A stretch of 64,000 nucleotides of DNA, from assembly GCF_022376445.1 (NCBI RefSeq), contig NW_025954981.1, positions 310,001-374,000 of the forward strand, written 5' to 3'. A program made the translations under genes and the position numbers. The notes beneath the pieces were generated by a model, which worked only from the letters and a program-made list of their open reading frames with translations, was not told the DNA's origin and made no database searches. Below, one piece after another: positions 1 to 12,400 of the stretch (positions within the stretch are counted from its first letter, which is position 1; each line of letters begins with the position of its first letter). The stretch is from Fomitopsis serialis (lineage: Eukaryota > Basidiomycota > Agaricomycetes > Polyporales > Fomitopsidaceae).

Positions 1-199
1 AAGCTGCTTCGTACCAAATGCCTTACAAATACACAACTAAGCACCTCCAAGCACATGCTAAACAGCACAGGCGCGAGAACCAAACGGTGTAATGGCTGTG
101 ACGCTCATAAGTATCTCCACTTCAACAGCGCGGACTCCGAGAAACCCGGAAATCGCAAGAGCAATCCGATGCCGTCGTACTGTACCTACATGGCGTGCC

Positions 200-206
200 T
201 ATATAA
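200..206 (+). promoter_or_regulatory. TATA box of the Gfo/Idh/MocA oxidoreductase gene
   Basis: A TATATAA motif lies about 50 bp before the ATG at 256. This is the usual spacing for a fungal TATA promoter, and it supports 256 as the start over the upstream in-frame ATG at 55. Confidence 0.55.
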
Positions 207-255
207 ATTGAGTCCGAACGGAGGAAGCTACGACTTTCTATCACTCTCTCGCATC

Positions 256-1481
256 ATGGCCATTCGTCTGGGATTCGTCGGACTCTCCTCTCAAGGTTGG
301 GCGTCATCGATGCTCGCGCCGCCGCTCCTGCAGGCACCGCTGAAGTCTACATACACGCTCGCGGCCGTCTCGACCACCAATGCCAACTCTGCTGCTGCGA
401 GCGCAGAGAAGTACTCCGAATTGGCGAAACACCCTGTGAAGCCATATCATGGGTCGACCGCTACGATCGCGGCGGATCCTGAGCTCGACTTCATCGCCGT
501 GGCGGTCAAGGCACCGGAACACAAGACGGCAGTCACGCCCATCATCGAGGCGGGGAAGAATTTCTTCATCGAATGGCCCGCGGGCAAGAATCTGCAGGAA
601 ACTACGGAGATGGCGGAGGCAGCGAGGAGGAAGGGTCTGAGGACTCTGGTCGGCACGCAATGCAGGCAGAGCCCCACGGTTCAGAAGGTGACATCATGCT
701 GGTCACGTAAGTACGAGACACAACTGAACAGTTTCGTCCACCTAGATCAAGGAAATTGCAGAATCCGGACAAATAGGACGCATCCTGTCTTCGAGCATTG
801 TGAGTCCCCCGCCCTGGCCCGCCAAGAACCGCATTTGAACACGACTCGCTTCAGATTGCACGCTCACCGAACCCTCCGCCGTACATCTGGGGCCCCAAGA
901 TCTCCGAGGGCACGACATTCACCGCGGACGCAGAGCAAGACACGACGCTCTTGGACATCGTAGGAGGCCACTTCCTCGAAGGCTTCACCCACGCGCTCGG
1001 GCCCTTCACCTCCGTGACCTCGACCCTCGCAGTCCAGTACCCCACCGCAGAGGTCGTCGACGCATCTGGCAACCCCACCGGCAAGACAATCCCGCAGACG
1101 GGCGCGAACCAAGTCGCCTTCACGGGCACGCTCGCGAGCGGCGCGGTCGCGAGCATCCACTGGCGCGGTGGTGTGAGTGCTGAGGGTGGCAAGGCAGGCT
1201 CGCCGTTCGTGTGGGTCATCGACGGCGAGAAGGGGTCGATCCGGGTCGAGAACGACGTCCCTGCGGGAGCATACATCCACATATACGAGCCGGACCTGTA
1301 CTTGAACGAAGAGAAGGTGGAGGTGTCACAGGACGGGCAGACGAACACGGGCAGGGCGTGGGCGGAGTATGCGAAGGGCGACGCGGGTAACTTCCCCACT
1401 CTTGAGGACGCAGTCAAGTTGAAGCAACTGCTTGAGGCGATCAAGACGAGTGCGCGGGACGGGAAGAGAGTGGATCTATAA
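256..1481 (+). CDS. Gfo/Idh/MocA-family NAD(P)-dependent oxidoreductase (Gal80-like)
   Basis: Predicted soluble sugar or sugar-derivative dehydrogenase. The N-terminus (LGFVGLSSQGWAS) is a Rossmann nucleotide-binding start. It is followed by FIAVAVKAPEHK and by FFIEWPAGKNLQET, which takes the place of the family's EKP motif; the usual Lys-Pro is Trp-Pro here, as in Gal80-like members. The C-terminal half carries the substrate-binding sheet (SGAVASIHWRGG, GSIRVEND). Three exons are likely: 256-705, 746-799 and 855-1481. The introns start with gtaagt and gtgagt, and the splices restore a conserved frame. Spliced length is about 375 residues, normal for the family. Because the EKP lysine is replaced, it may be a regulator-like member rather than an active dehydrogenase. 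The gene converges on GPI8, with about 60 bp between the stops. Confidence 0.85.
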
Positions 1482-1542
1482 TACACTGTACAACAGCCTG
1501 GATACCTCGTAGGAACGTACAGTGCGGCTGCAACGCAGCCAT

Positions 1543-3094
1543 TCATTGGTCAGCTGGACGGCGAGTACGTTGCGCGGCTGTCCAAGACACGAGAACGAGG
1601 ACCAGTAGGCTCGACACCCAAGCCCTCAATGTGGATGTCAACGGCGTCTTCGGCATAGTTTCGACCTGGGCAGCTGCGTCGATCAGTTTCGTGAAGTCAA
1701 CGTTAGAACCGCCATGTTGAGGCTCTGAGGCAGTGCCAACGGAAGCGTTTGGTAGTTCCCAGTCCATCGTGAGGGGAGAAGGATCAACGAATGTGTCTGC
1801 GATCTCTGGCGTGGGCGGCTCCTCTGATCGGCCTTCTGGATCTTCAGCATCCGTTGTAGCACCTTCAAGCGCAGGTGCACAATCTCCGCCTGAGCAACAC
1901 CACCGAAGAAGTCAGTCACAAGTGTGTTGTCCAGTGAACGGGAGAAAAGGTCCGAGCGGACACCGGGGTGTGAGTCGAGCTTCTTTGGATCGAACGTGTT
2001 GAACTACAACGGATCTAGTGAGCTCGTGGAGGTCAATATACATTGACCACGCGTACCAGATCCTGCATAGAAGCTTGACTGGTCTTATTGATGCCTTCCA
2101 TGAACTGGAGCACGTAGTGCGTGAACTTGTCGATGACAGCGACTCCGATGTCATAATCGTTCTCGTGCTACACGGAAAACGTATTAGTGCACCATCGAGC
2201 TTACAGAGCGGATCATACGCACAGAATATGAATTCTCATGAATCTCTGAGGACCCTGTCGCCAGAATGTTTGGAGAGTAGAACTTCGTAAACATAGTGTT
2301 GGCTTGACAAGTATCAATCATGAAGAATATCTCGTTATACCTGCGCAACAGCGTTCATTGGGACCGTAGTATAGCACGCAGAGAAAAGAGCATACCGCTT
2401 CTTTTGCCACATTTGTTCAAATGCATCGGCAATGTCGAAGGCGCTGATTTCCTCATTGTCCTGGAACTTCAGGAACTCATTCCCGCCATGACCGGTCATA
2501 TACACGAAGATGTTCGAGCGGTCGTCGGTCAGAAGACGCTTCGATCTGGGAACAGAGCTGTCCATCCGGCCTAGGTTGGTCAATGAGAGGTCGTTTTCAC
2601 ATCCCAAGTCGTACGCACCTGTCAGGACCCTCAAGAAGTTCTCCACAGTCACCTCATACCCACGATAGTCCACCTCAATGTTGTCTCCATATAGATCCAA
2701 ATGTCGTCCAGGATTCGCATACACGCAGCCAGCGAATTTATTGCGTACATTGCATGCTGCATCGTCCGCAAGCATGAGGATGATGTTCGAGTCTGGGATG
2801 CCGAGCCGCTTCACAGTGCGATACATCCCCAACGCATTCGCCATTGCTGATCACCTAGCCTAGTCAGCGGAATTCGTTGCAGATTGCGCGTATACTCACT
2901 CGGTAGTTGAACCAATATCGTGACGAGCACACTAAGACGGCCCAGTTATTGGTATGCGCCGAGCCACGGGTTGCATGTTTCTCGAAGAACTGCTGCACGG
3001 GAGCCTTCAGATCCGGCTGACCTGCAACGCCAGCTGTGATCCATAGAGTCGAAAGAAATGCAAGGATGGATTTATGGGCTATCATGGTCTTCAC
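1543..3094 (-). CDS. GPI8: GPI-anchor transamidase catalytic subunit (GPI8/PIG-K, peptidase C13)
   Basis: Cysteine protease subunit of the ER GPI-transamidase, which cleaves the C-terminal signal of precursors and attaches the GPI anchor. A hydrophobic signal peptide (SILAFLSTLWITAGVAG) leads into WAVLVCSSRYWFNYR, then RTVKRLGIPDSNIILMLADD and DYRGYEVTVENFLRVLTG. The catalytic His is in YMTGHGGNEF (codon 2488-2490) and the catalytic Cys in MIDTCQANT (codon 2307-2309); the two lie in separate exons joined by a 55-nt intron (2341-2395). Further exons carry GVAVIDKFTHYVLQFMEGI and FNTFDPKKLDSHPGVRSDLF. The acidic C-terminal tail and TM segment (SLLVLVLVSW) are in another frame after about 1890. 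They are reached either by a 65-nt intron or by assuming one missing base. The exon 1/2 phase is also awkward near 2895. Confidence 0.9.
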
Positions 3095-3637
3095 GGGGGC
3101 CGGTACCAGTGTCAGCGGCTACGGACTCAGCGGATGTCGCTGCTCCCAGTGCCCCAGCCGAATGCCAATGGCACGAATTGCTATTTGCAGACCTTGAGAA
3201 CAGTGCTTTCTTCACGAGATGAAAAGACTAGGAGAACGTTGGGAGAAGGTGAGCACCGGCAGTGGTTGCTGCTACTGAGGATCCGGACTCGGAGCCACCG
3301 AATCTAGTACTTGGCACTTAGCGCCGGCCTAATTGTCAGGTCACCGCAGGATAAGTATATGGACAACTAGAGTGCGGACATGTCGTGGTTATTCATGAGC
3401 CATGTCATTGGTATATACTGACAAGACACAAGGGAAGTAAAGAGAGAAATAGAGAGAGAAAACGAAGACAGCAATAACGGTAGATACAGGAATTACACGG
3501 CTAGTGAGAGACATAGCAACTGCTAACATACGATGATACTGGTACAGTGCATGACAGTGCGAAGACGGAGACAATAATGCGAGCAGGACAGTCAAGGGAT
3601 ACAAGACTAACGAGCAGAACAAGACGACGCGTATAGA
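3095..3637. other. Intergenic region between GPI8 and the histidine kinase
   Basis: This stretch holds the GPI8 promoter and the 3' end of the kinase gene. A purine-rich run lies around 3425-3470 on the + strand. I see no convincing ORF or RNA gene. Confidence 0.5.
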
Positions 3638-6600
3638 TCACCGAAAGTCTCGAAAAGCAGCGGCCGCTTTACGATGTGCTTGTCGCAGCTGCAGTTCTCT
3701 TGCCCGGCGCTCTCCTACTCGCTGGTTGATGGTGTTCATGAGGTCAGTGCGCCGTAGTGGTTCTGAGAAATGAGATACACCCGGGTCAGATATGTCTTCG
3801 TTGAAAACAACTAGCAGACGTACTGGTGATGTGGTCATCCATTCCCGCTTGCAGGCATCGTTCCCTGTCACCAATCACTGTAGCAGAGGTATATATGGTC
3901 ACTATCCAGCCTAGTCAAAGTTGAGAAGAAGACGCACTGGCATGAGCAGTTAAAGCGATGATAGGCACAGGATCCAGCCCATGTGCCGTCTCGTACGCGC
4001 GGATCAACTCAGTCGCCTCCATACCGCCCATGAATGGCATCGACACGTCCATCTAATAGTCACGTCCCTCAATCGCGCAATATTATTAACATACAATGTG
4101 GAAACGCACCAGGATGATGTCGAACGGCGCATTCCTCTGAATACGCATCTTGAAAGCATCCACAGCCAGCTGGCCGTTCTCGGCGATCTCAACACGGTGG
4201 CCGTACTTCTCAAGGATCTTGACTGCCAGCTTCTGGTTGACAAGGTTGTCCTCGGCGATGAGGATGTCGAATGGTACGTCGTTCGCAGCCACGACTGGTG
4301 TGACCGTATTTGACTCTAGAGCTGCAATGAGAGCGGATGCGAGGTCCTGGGCAGTGACCGGTGTTGTCACTTGCGACGAGATGCTGTTGTCGAGACACCA
4401 TTTTACTGCTACTAGTCAGCCCAGGGAACATCACATTGCACAGCACAACACGTACAGTTCAGGCGTGGTGTTGATTGAGGCGTCAGCAGCACGATCGGGA
4501 TATACCGGAGATGCTCGTGCTCTCGTAGGCGCTCCGTCTAACAAGGAGTTGAAGCATTAACAGAACAGCAAGAATGAGACGATGGACATACCACTTCAAG
4601 GCCGTCTACGATGACCGTGTCGATGGTCGGGGTCTTGTCCTTATCCTTGACGTCGGCGACATCGTGGATGACGAGGGGAACAAGACCCAGCTCCATGATC
4701 CGTTGCACAACGCCAGTCTGATCGTGCAGGGTGTCGACGAAGAGAATACGACGCTGGTAGTAGGGCTGCATCTTGACGATGGTGCCCTCCATTGACATGG
4801 GACTGATTTGTGATGTGATCGTAAAGAAGAACTTCGAGCCTGTGTTGACCTCCGACTCAACCCACATGTTACCTTGCATGAGAGTGACAAGTCGCTTCGA
4901 GATGGATAAGCCGAGACCAGTGCCACCATACTCCTGCAGACATGCCGAAGTCAGCGTGCGAGCAACGCGCAATGAAAGAACAAACGTACTCTTGTCGTCG
5001 AACCATCAGCCTGGCAGAAGGTGTCGAAGATCATGGTCAACTTGTCCTTCGCAATACCAATTCCAGTATCGGAGACGCAGAACTCCAGGGTGACGCATTG
5101 GTCGTCAAGAGCGAGCAACCGGCAGCTGAGAGCGACGTGACCCTTGAACGCGGCTCTCGACGGCGTGAACTTGATTGCATTCCAACGAGGTTAGTGATGA
5201 CCTGGCGTAGACGCAAGGAATCTCCGATGAGTTGGTCAGGAATCTCGGGGTCGACATCGTAGGTGAGATCAAGCTGGTTCTGAGAAGCTCGGACAACCAA
5301 GGTCTTGAGAATGCCAAAGACGGTCTGTCGCAACGAGTACGACACTTGCTCCATGGTCATACGACCCGCCTCGACTGTAGCGGAGTGATCAGAGTGATGC
5401 TCTCGGCGATGACAGTACAAAAATACATACTCTTCGAGATATCCAAGATGTCGTCAATGATGAGTAATAACGAGCGAGCCAAGCTGTGAACTAAGAGCAA
5501 ACTCTCGCGCTGCGACCTGTCCAGATCGCTGTCGAGTGTCAACTCCGTCATACCAATGATACCGTTCATGGGCGTCCTACGAGCACTTGTGAGCAAGACC
5601 AAAACCGTTATGCACGAAGCCACCCACCTGATCTCGTGCGACATGTTGGCCAAGAACTCCGACTTACTCCTGTTCGCAAGTTCGGCGGCCTCCCTTGCGG
5701 CGGTGTTCTTCTGGATACTGTCACGCAAGTTGAAGACCATCTGGTTGATCTGCGTCTTCAAGGAATCCATCTCTCCACTGGCCTCGACGGTGATGAACCG
5801 ACTGAAGTCGCCATCCATGGCCGCAGCTGAGATCTGCGCGAAACCACGCACTTGCGTTGTCAAGTTGCTCGCCATGGTGTTGACGGACATCCTGCATACG
5901 TTGATCTTAGCATCAAGCGGCAAAGCGATGGGAAGAAGACGTACGTAATATCCTGCCAGATACCCTCTACGTTGCCGACCTCAGCCTGTCCACCAAGCTT
6001 ACCCTCGGTTCCGACCTCTCGAGCGACCTTCTTGACTTCGGCAGCGAAGATGGCCAATTGGTCAATCATAGAGTTGATCGTGTTCACCAAGTCAAGCATT
6101 TCTCCGGAAACCGAAACACCAGTGACCTTGCGGACCAAGTCACCGCGAGCGACAGCTCTCTGCAGGGCGATGAGCATAGGTAACGTGAAAGAGTCTGTCT
6201 TCACGTACCGTCGCCACTGCGATGGTCCGCACTTGTAAAGTCAAGTTGGCAGCCATAACGTTGACATTGTCCGTCAGATCCTGTACGTTGTAGCGCTCAT
6301 CATCAGCCACCACGCTGTCTCACTCGCAACGCCAATGCAAACCTTCCAAACACCGCCAACGCCGGGCACGCGCGCCTGACCGCCCAGTTTACCCTCCGTC
6401 CCGACTTCCTTGGCGACACGAGTGACCTCGTCGGCGAACACACTGAGGCTCTCAGTCATGCCGTTGACGGTCTTCTTCAAGTCAAGCATCTCTCCGCGCA
6501 CATCAACCGTGATCCGCTTCGTCAAATCACCACCAGCGACGGCTTTCGTCACCTCGGCGATCGATCGCACTTGATTCGTCAGGTTCATGGCCATTAAGTT

Positions 6601-9049
6601 GACATTGTCCGACAAGACCTGCAAATGCATCAGCAGCATTCATGCATCAAAGGGCAAGCTGACGCACCTTCCACATGCCTTGGACGTCCGGCACGTATGC
6701 TTGACCGCCCATCATACCTTCGGTACCGACCTCCAGGGACACACGCGTGACCTCACTTGCCAACACTGAGAGACGGGCAACCATCTGGTTGACAGTTGTC
6801 TTCAAATCTAACATCTCTCCCTGGACATCGACATTGACTGTCCGACTGAGATCACCATTCGCGACGGCCTTCGTGACCTCCGAGATCGACCGCACTTGGT
6901 CCGTCAAATTCGTGGCCATTTTCTGCACAAGCCCCTATCAGTTTTTTCTTTCTTGTGCCAGAACATGAGAACTCACGTTGACATTGCGAGTCAATCAGCC
7001 CATGTACCCTGCACACCCTCGACCTTCGCCTGGCCACCCAAATACCCTGCGTCCGACCTCCAGCGCGACACGCGTGACTTCCGATGCAAAAGCGCTCAGC
7101 TGGTCCACCATGGAGTTCACGGTCTGCTTCAGCGTCAACATCTCTCCTCGACCTCAATCTCGATCTTCTGCGTCAAGTCTCCCTTTGCGACAGCGGTCGT
7201 CACCACTGCGATCGACCGCACTTGATCGTCAAACTTGAACACATTCGATTGACCTATGAACGATGTGATGATTAAAGCGCAATGCGATGAAGGGACGTAC
7301 GTTTCGTGTAATCCAGCCATACACCCTCAACATCCGGAACATGCGCCTGACCACCCAACTTTCCCTGCGAACCGACCTCCAACGTAACCCGCGTGACTTC
7401 CTTGCTAATGTCCTTAACCTGAGCACCATGCCGTTGACCGTGTTTTTCAATTCCAAATTTCACCGCGTGCGTCGACGTCGATTTGCTTCGACAAGTCTCC
7501 CATGCGACTGCCTTTGTGACCTTTGCGATAGACCGTACCTGGCTTGTCAATTTGCCGCGAGTTTGTTTACGACGCCAGTGAGCTCTCGCCATGTACCTTC
7601 GACATCGAGCACTAATGCCTGACCGCCGAGCTTGCCTTCGGTTCCGACTTCTGACTGACACGGGTTACCTCGGATGCGAATGCGCTCAATTGGTCGACCT
7701 GGGGACAGAGCAGTTAGCGCCTGCGCTAAGGCCTCGAATGGTAAGAGGTCAATCTGCGATGACGCGATGCTCAACGTTGTACAACGAGTCATGCCGTTGA
7801 TTGCTCTCGCCTATGCAAGACACTCGAGGCATACTGATATGCTATCCGGAGCAGAACTCCCTCGACATTTCGTCCCGACAAGGGCTGTGCGTCCTCCCTG
7901 ATCACTCCGGCCTCATGACATCATTGATGTCCACCAGACAGACATCTCGCGGTGCGAGCATCATGTTGGGAAGGTCACTCCCTCCAAAGTTGCCAGATCC
8001 GGGGGCAGGGAGTGGGAGAATGCGAACGATAGACCACGGATGACACTCACCATTGCATTGATGACTTCCTTGAGCTGAACCATGACCACGCCCTGCACGG
8101 GCACCGTAATCTTCTGAGACAAGTCGCCGCGTGCGACAGCGTTACAGACCCGCGCGACGTCCTGCACCTGAGCCTTGAGCAGCTTGAGCTCCTCGACAGC
8201 GCTCATGCCGCTCTCGAATGCGGCCGCAGCGAGCGGCCCGATCGGGACGACCAGCGGCGAGCTGAGCTGGGGCGCGTTCACGTCGAAGTTCGTGTACAGG
8301 TTCTTGCCGCAGTGCGGGCAGTGTGCGCTCTCCGCGGTCGACGTCGGCGGCGCGGACTGCGGCCCGATCTGCTTCACCTTGAACGTCCTCGGGTTGTCGA
8401 GCGGGTTCACGACGTCCTTGAGCGAGATGCTCATCGGCGACGGCGTCCGCCGCAGGCCGTTGCGCCCGCGTGGCGGCTGCGCCTGGGGCGTCGTCTCGCT
8501 CTCGTCCGCGTCCGCGTCGAACATCTCGACGTCCTTATCGACGTGCTGCGGGTGGTGGCCGTTGTCGTCCATCGTGCTCGGGATGCTCTCCACGGAGCTG
8601 CTGGGCGTGCCGACGAAGAACGGCGACGTCGACGTCGCCGTCTGGCTCGTCGAGCTGTTGGCCTCGGCGCCGTCGCTCCGGGAGCTCGACGAGCTTGCGC
8701 TGCTCACAGGAGGGCTGTCGCCGACGCTGCGGCGTTTCTTGGACTCTGGGCCGCAGCTCTCGGACGCCTTGATGGCTGCGAGGGCCTCCTCGGCGGTGTA
8801 CATGCGGCGGGCGACCGCGGTGAGAGAGCGGAGGATGCTGTCGGTCTGCCAGTCGGAGGGGCCTTCATACTTGGGCACGGGGAGGGACGAGGGGCCGAGC
8901 TCGTAGACGGAGAGCGCGGCGACGAGATACTGGAAGAAGGGGTGCCCAACGGGCGTACGATGGTCGGCGATTGGTGCCATCGTCGCCATCGTCGTTGACA
9001 GTGAGCAACGAGTAGTTGGCGGAGGCGGGAAAGGGACGCTCGAGCTCAT
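3638..9049 (-). CDS. NIK1: Group III hybrid histidine kinase with HAMP repeats (NIK1/Os-1 type), frame broken in this sequence
   Basis: Cytosolic osmosensing/fungicide-response hybrid kinase feeding the Ypd1-HOG phosphorelay (family knowledge). The N-terminus is low-complexity, with an [17 protein letters not shown] patch. Next comes an array of HAMP units recognisable by [26 protein letters not shown] and [17 protein letters not shown] (about 8160-5860). The kinase core has the H-box (ANMSHEIR), an N-box (RQVITNLVG, then NAIKFTP in another frame), DTGIGI and GGTGLGLSI. The receiver has [16 protein letters not shown], phospho-Asp in [10 protein letters not shown], and a C-terminal ITKPVRRADL-like segment. 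Start 9049 is upstream-most; the in-frame ATG about 63 bp later is possible. At least ten apparent one-base deletions fall at 6990-7655 and one in the N-box near 5181, so it does not translate as a single spliced frame. An unusually long gap (about 350 nt, 7698-8049) separates the first two HAMP units. Confidence 0.88.
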
Positions 9050-9183
9050 TTCCGACACGCGTTTGCAAGCACCCGCAAATATGTAAACCCTAGTTTTGCA
9101 CCGGCGCTCGCTTGTCGGCACGCCTTTGCCCGCAACAAAGTTAATCTCGCCGGACCCTTCTTTACCAGGTGCGTTGGCTATGA
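9050..9183. promoter_or_regulatory. Truncated upstream region of the histidine kinase
   Basis: Only about 130 bp separate the kinase start from the inserted transposon. The original upstream sequence now continues beyond 15713, on the far side of element A. No TATA box is visible in the remaining stub. Confidence 0.5.
9178..9183 (+). repeat. Left target-site duplication of element A
   Basis: The hexamer ctatga directly abuts the left terminal inverted repeat. It is repeated exactly at 15708-15713 beside the right one. Confidence 0.8.
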
Positions 9184-9218
9184 CAGGCCCCGGGCGACTC
9201 CCCCAGAGGTAAGTCCCG
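9184..9218 (+). repeat. Left terminal inverted repeat of element A
   Basis: This 35-bp sequence is the exact reverse complement of 15673-15707. It contains AGAGGTAAGT, a consensus 5' splice site, on the strand reading into the element. Confidence 0.88.
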
Positions 9219-9487
9219 GTGGACCCCCCAAATCGGCCCCAAAAATGCAATATTCTGGCCCACGAAAATGCTATGGCGGACAAGGATTGTCACGTGGTGA
9301 CGTCGTCGTAACGCATGTCACGCCGCCCATCACGCATTTTTTCGCCCCATTCAGAACACCTAGTAGCATACATCGCAGGCGTTTTATCTCGTTTTATACA
9401 TAGTACGTAGGTAGAATAACATTGTAGTACTCGCGGGTCGTAGAGTACGTATGGTCTTAGTAATAAATTCATCTACTTCCTAGGCCT

Positions 9488-12400
9488 CTATGCCTTCTTC
9501 TGAGCCGGTGCCTTCTTGCTGCCTTCGCCCTTCAAAATGCTCTGGACCGCCTTCGTGTTGAGATGCTGCCATTGAAGCTCTGCTTCACGGCGCAGCCGCC
9601 TATGGCCCGGTGGACCCGTGAGCATGCTCAAGCCGAAGTGGTAGACAACATCTTGCATCCGTGCATGAGTATGTAGGTACCCTTCATACTTGCGCCGTTC
9701 ATCCACACATGAGAACACCGGTGGCGGCGGTGGTTCATCTGGATCGGCCTCGTCATAATATTCATCATCCGAGTCGTCCTGCATAAGGATCAGCTTTTAA
9801 GTATACTATATTTCGTGCACGGACGACGTACCACAGCATCAGTATGGTTACACTGAAGATACACCCCAAGCGAGAGGTAGGTAACCCCTTTCCCATCGGT
9901 GGACTCGGTGATTGATGCGTAACGGCCGCTCACCTTCTTGAGGATATCGAGGACTTCTCCAACATAGGTGCGGTCGCTGCTATTCTTCACGAGCACTGTC
10001 GAGTTGATCTGGAGAGGATTGGTTGCACTGATGTTGCGAGCGAGGACATTCGGTACGACTGCCACCAGAACCACTCTAATGTCAGGAGCATCTGTCGAGA
10101 TTAATTGGAGTACACGTACCTGTCACAGGAACCCTCTGTGAGACGCCCTTCAACACCTCCGTCCAACGCATTGTTCGTGACGAAGTTGTCCGAGGTAGGC
10201 CCCCATGAAGTTGCTGAAGCACGCGCACCCGGTGGGATGCCTCCTTGGCCGAGAGTCCACGACTCGGAGTCTTTGTACGTGCCGGTGGCTTGTTTGAAGG
10301 TTCGCTCCCAGGTGTTTTCTGGAGCTGTTCGGCATCCCGGAATCGCCGAAGTGCCCAATCATCACTCAAACCGACTGAGCTGTTGGCCCGGCGGGACGAG
10401 GTGTTGGTGTTGCACTGCCACCCTTCACGGCAGTGGCTTCAAACTTCGAGTCGACCTTCACAACGCGTTGTGAGCGGACCTCTGTGCCTTCTTGATGCCG
10501 AGTTCGTAGCGCAAGAAGAGAGGCGATTGAGACATCGCGTTTCTGTGAGACAAACTCACTCTGCAAGATGGGTGGCCGTCCAGCTTCTTGAGTCTCGGGC
10601 TTATGCGCGCCACCGTCGCGGCTGACCTTCCGGCCCACGGAACGCTGAACAGACGCCTTTCCAGAGGCGTCTTGGACTTCTGGTACCTTCGGCTCGGATG
10701 CGCTGAACTCCTCCTTCGTTGACTCGAGGTCCTCCGACAGGGCAACCAATCGGCCGACTTCATGTGCAGCGATCTTCGTGCGCTCACTGAGAGATGCAGT
10801 TTCGAGCACTCGGTGATCGTCTTCAACATCCTCGTCATCGGACAAGTCCTCCAGGTCTTCATCTTCAAGCTCTTCATCTGACTCTACGTCCGAGTCCATG
10901 GCGCCATCGTTCTCGTCTTCAGCTTCATCATCGCAACTCTTCGTAGCCTTCCGCTTCTTCGCCTTGACCGTGTCATGGATCGACGCTAGTGTCCAGGGAT
11001 AGCTCTGAACTCGCATCTTCAAAATGCTTGCGCATAACGCACTCGCTTCGCTTGCCGCCAGTTCAACAAGGGCATTCACTTCGTGCCTTGTTAGCTGGAC
11101 TCGCGCGGCCAAGAGTTCTGCTTTGGTCAGAGGTGTGTTATCGTAGTCCAGTATGTAGCCTGTACGTGCATTTCGTTCCTTCGTAGTCTTGCCATCCTTG
11201 TGGGCTAGCACACAGCGTTGGCGCAATGTGATGTGTTTGACGAGCTTAAGCAGTTCGGGATAGGTGAAGTTAGGTGCCAGAGAACGCGCGGTGCCAAAGA
11301 AATGTTCCAAGAGGTTGGTCCCGAGCAACCAAGGGCAGAAAGCCTGGTCCGGATAATGTTCAGCGTATATAAGAGCGATCAAACCAGTGTATCGCATAGC
11401 CGATTGAGGATTTTGAAGCTCGCCGCCGAGATGAAGGATCGCTGCGTTGAATAAAGGTCGGGGTAGTGTTTGGACAACGACTTGATGTGCGTCCACCATG
11501 TGTGAAGGAAGAAACGTGCACGGAATGCAGAGAGAACGCGTTCACGCACGGGCATTCGGCGGTTGAGCCATGCATCAAACAGCAGACCTATGCGCGAGAA
11601 TCAATGAGGGAGGAATGTTTGGTGAGCCTGGGAGTGGGACATACCTAGCACGGAGAGAAAGACGTGCAGGCCGATGAACTCGTTCTTGATGTGCATCTCT
11701 GTCGTCTTGCCTGGGACCTCATAGGTTGTTGCTTTGAGAGCAACTGCGTGGAACATTCGGCGGGCAGCACCATCATCTTGCTTGTCGACGTTCTGCACAT
11801 CACTCAGGACGAGTCCAGAGCCGGGTACTTCGTTAAGGGCGACAAGTGTGCGGTAAACAAGATGCCCTTGGCCAAGACTTGCGGTATGCGTCCCATGTTG
11901 TGGCTGGTTTCGTGCGGTCTTACGGGCATGTTCCGGGTCCTGAATTGAGACAACAGGGCCGGTGATGCTGAAGACAGGTGCCTTCAGCAAAACACCATAT
12001 GCTGGGTACTCATAAGAGAATGGAGGAAGAGAGGACGCCTTCGTATCCATCATCACCTGCGCATTCAGTTCGGAAGCGGCGCCATCCGCGGCGAAGCTAA
12101 CAACTCGCATGTTTACGCGTGCCGCCATGTCCAGGATCTGGCAATGGTAGGCGTGTATTTGCTTGGCGTCATCTGAACCATCCGTAGGGAGAAGGGCGAT
12201 GACGAGTGGCGGAACCTCTGGAAGAGGGACCTGTAGGAAGGTGTTCATCGTGTGAGTGCAACACGGGCAGAGTGAAACTGTACTAATGCTCACCTTGATC
12301 ATCATTACTCTCGTTTGCTTCGCGTATGCATTCTCGTCTTGTATACGCTTCACGACGCGGTCAATATCTTTGGCGTCATGGACCGTGCATTCATCCAGGG

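Noticed and set aside
8312..8998. Plus-strand ORF of 228 codons opposite the kinase
   Set aside because: Arg/Ala-rich shadow of the G+C-rich kinase N-terminus with no homology signal.
7961..9283. Long minus-strand ORF starting at 9283 as the kinase N-terminus
   Set aside because: Its first 78 codons read through the element A TIR and the upstream stub; the kinase family start is at 9049 or 8986.
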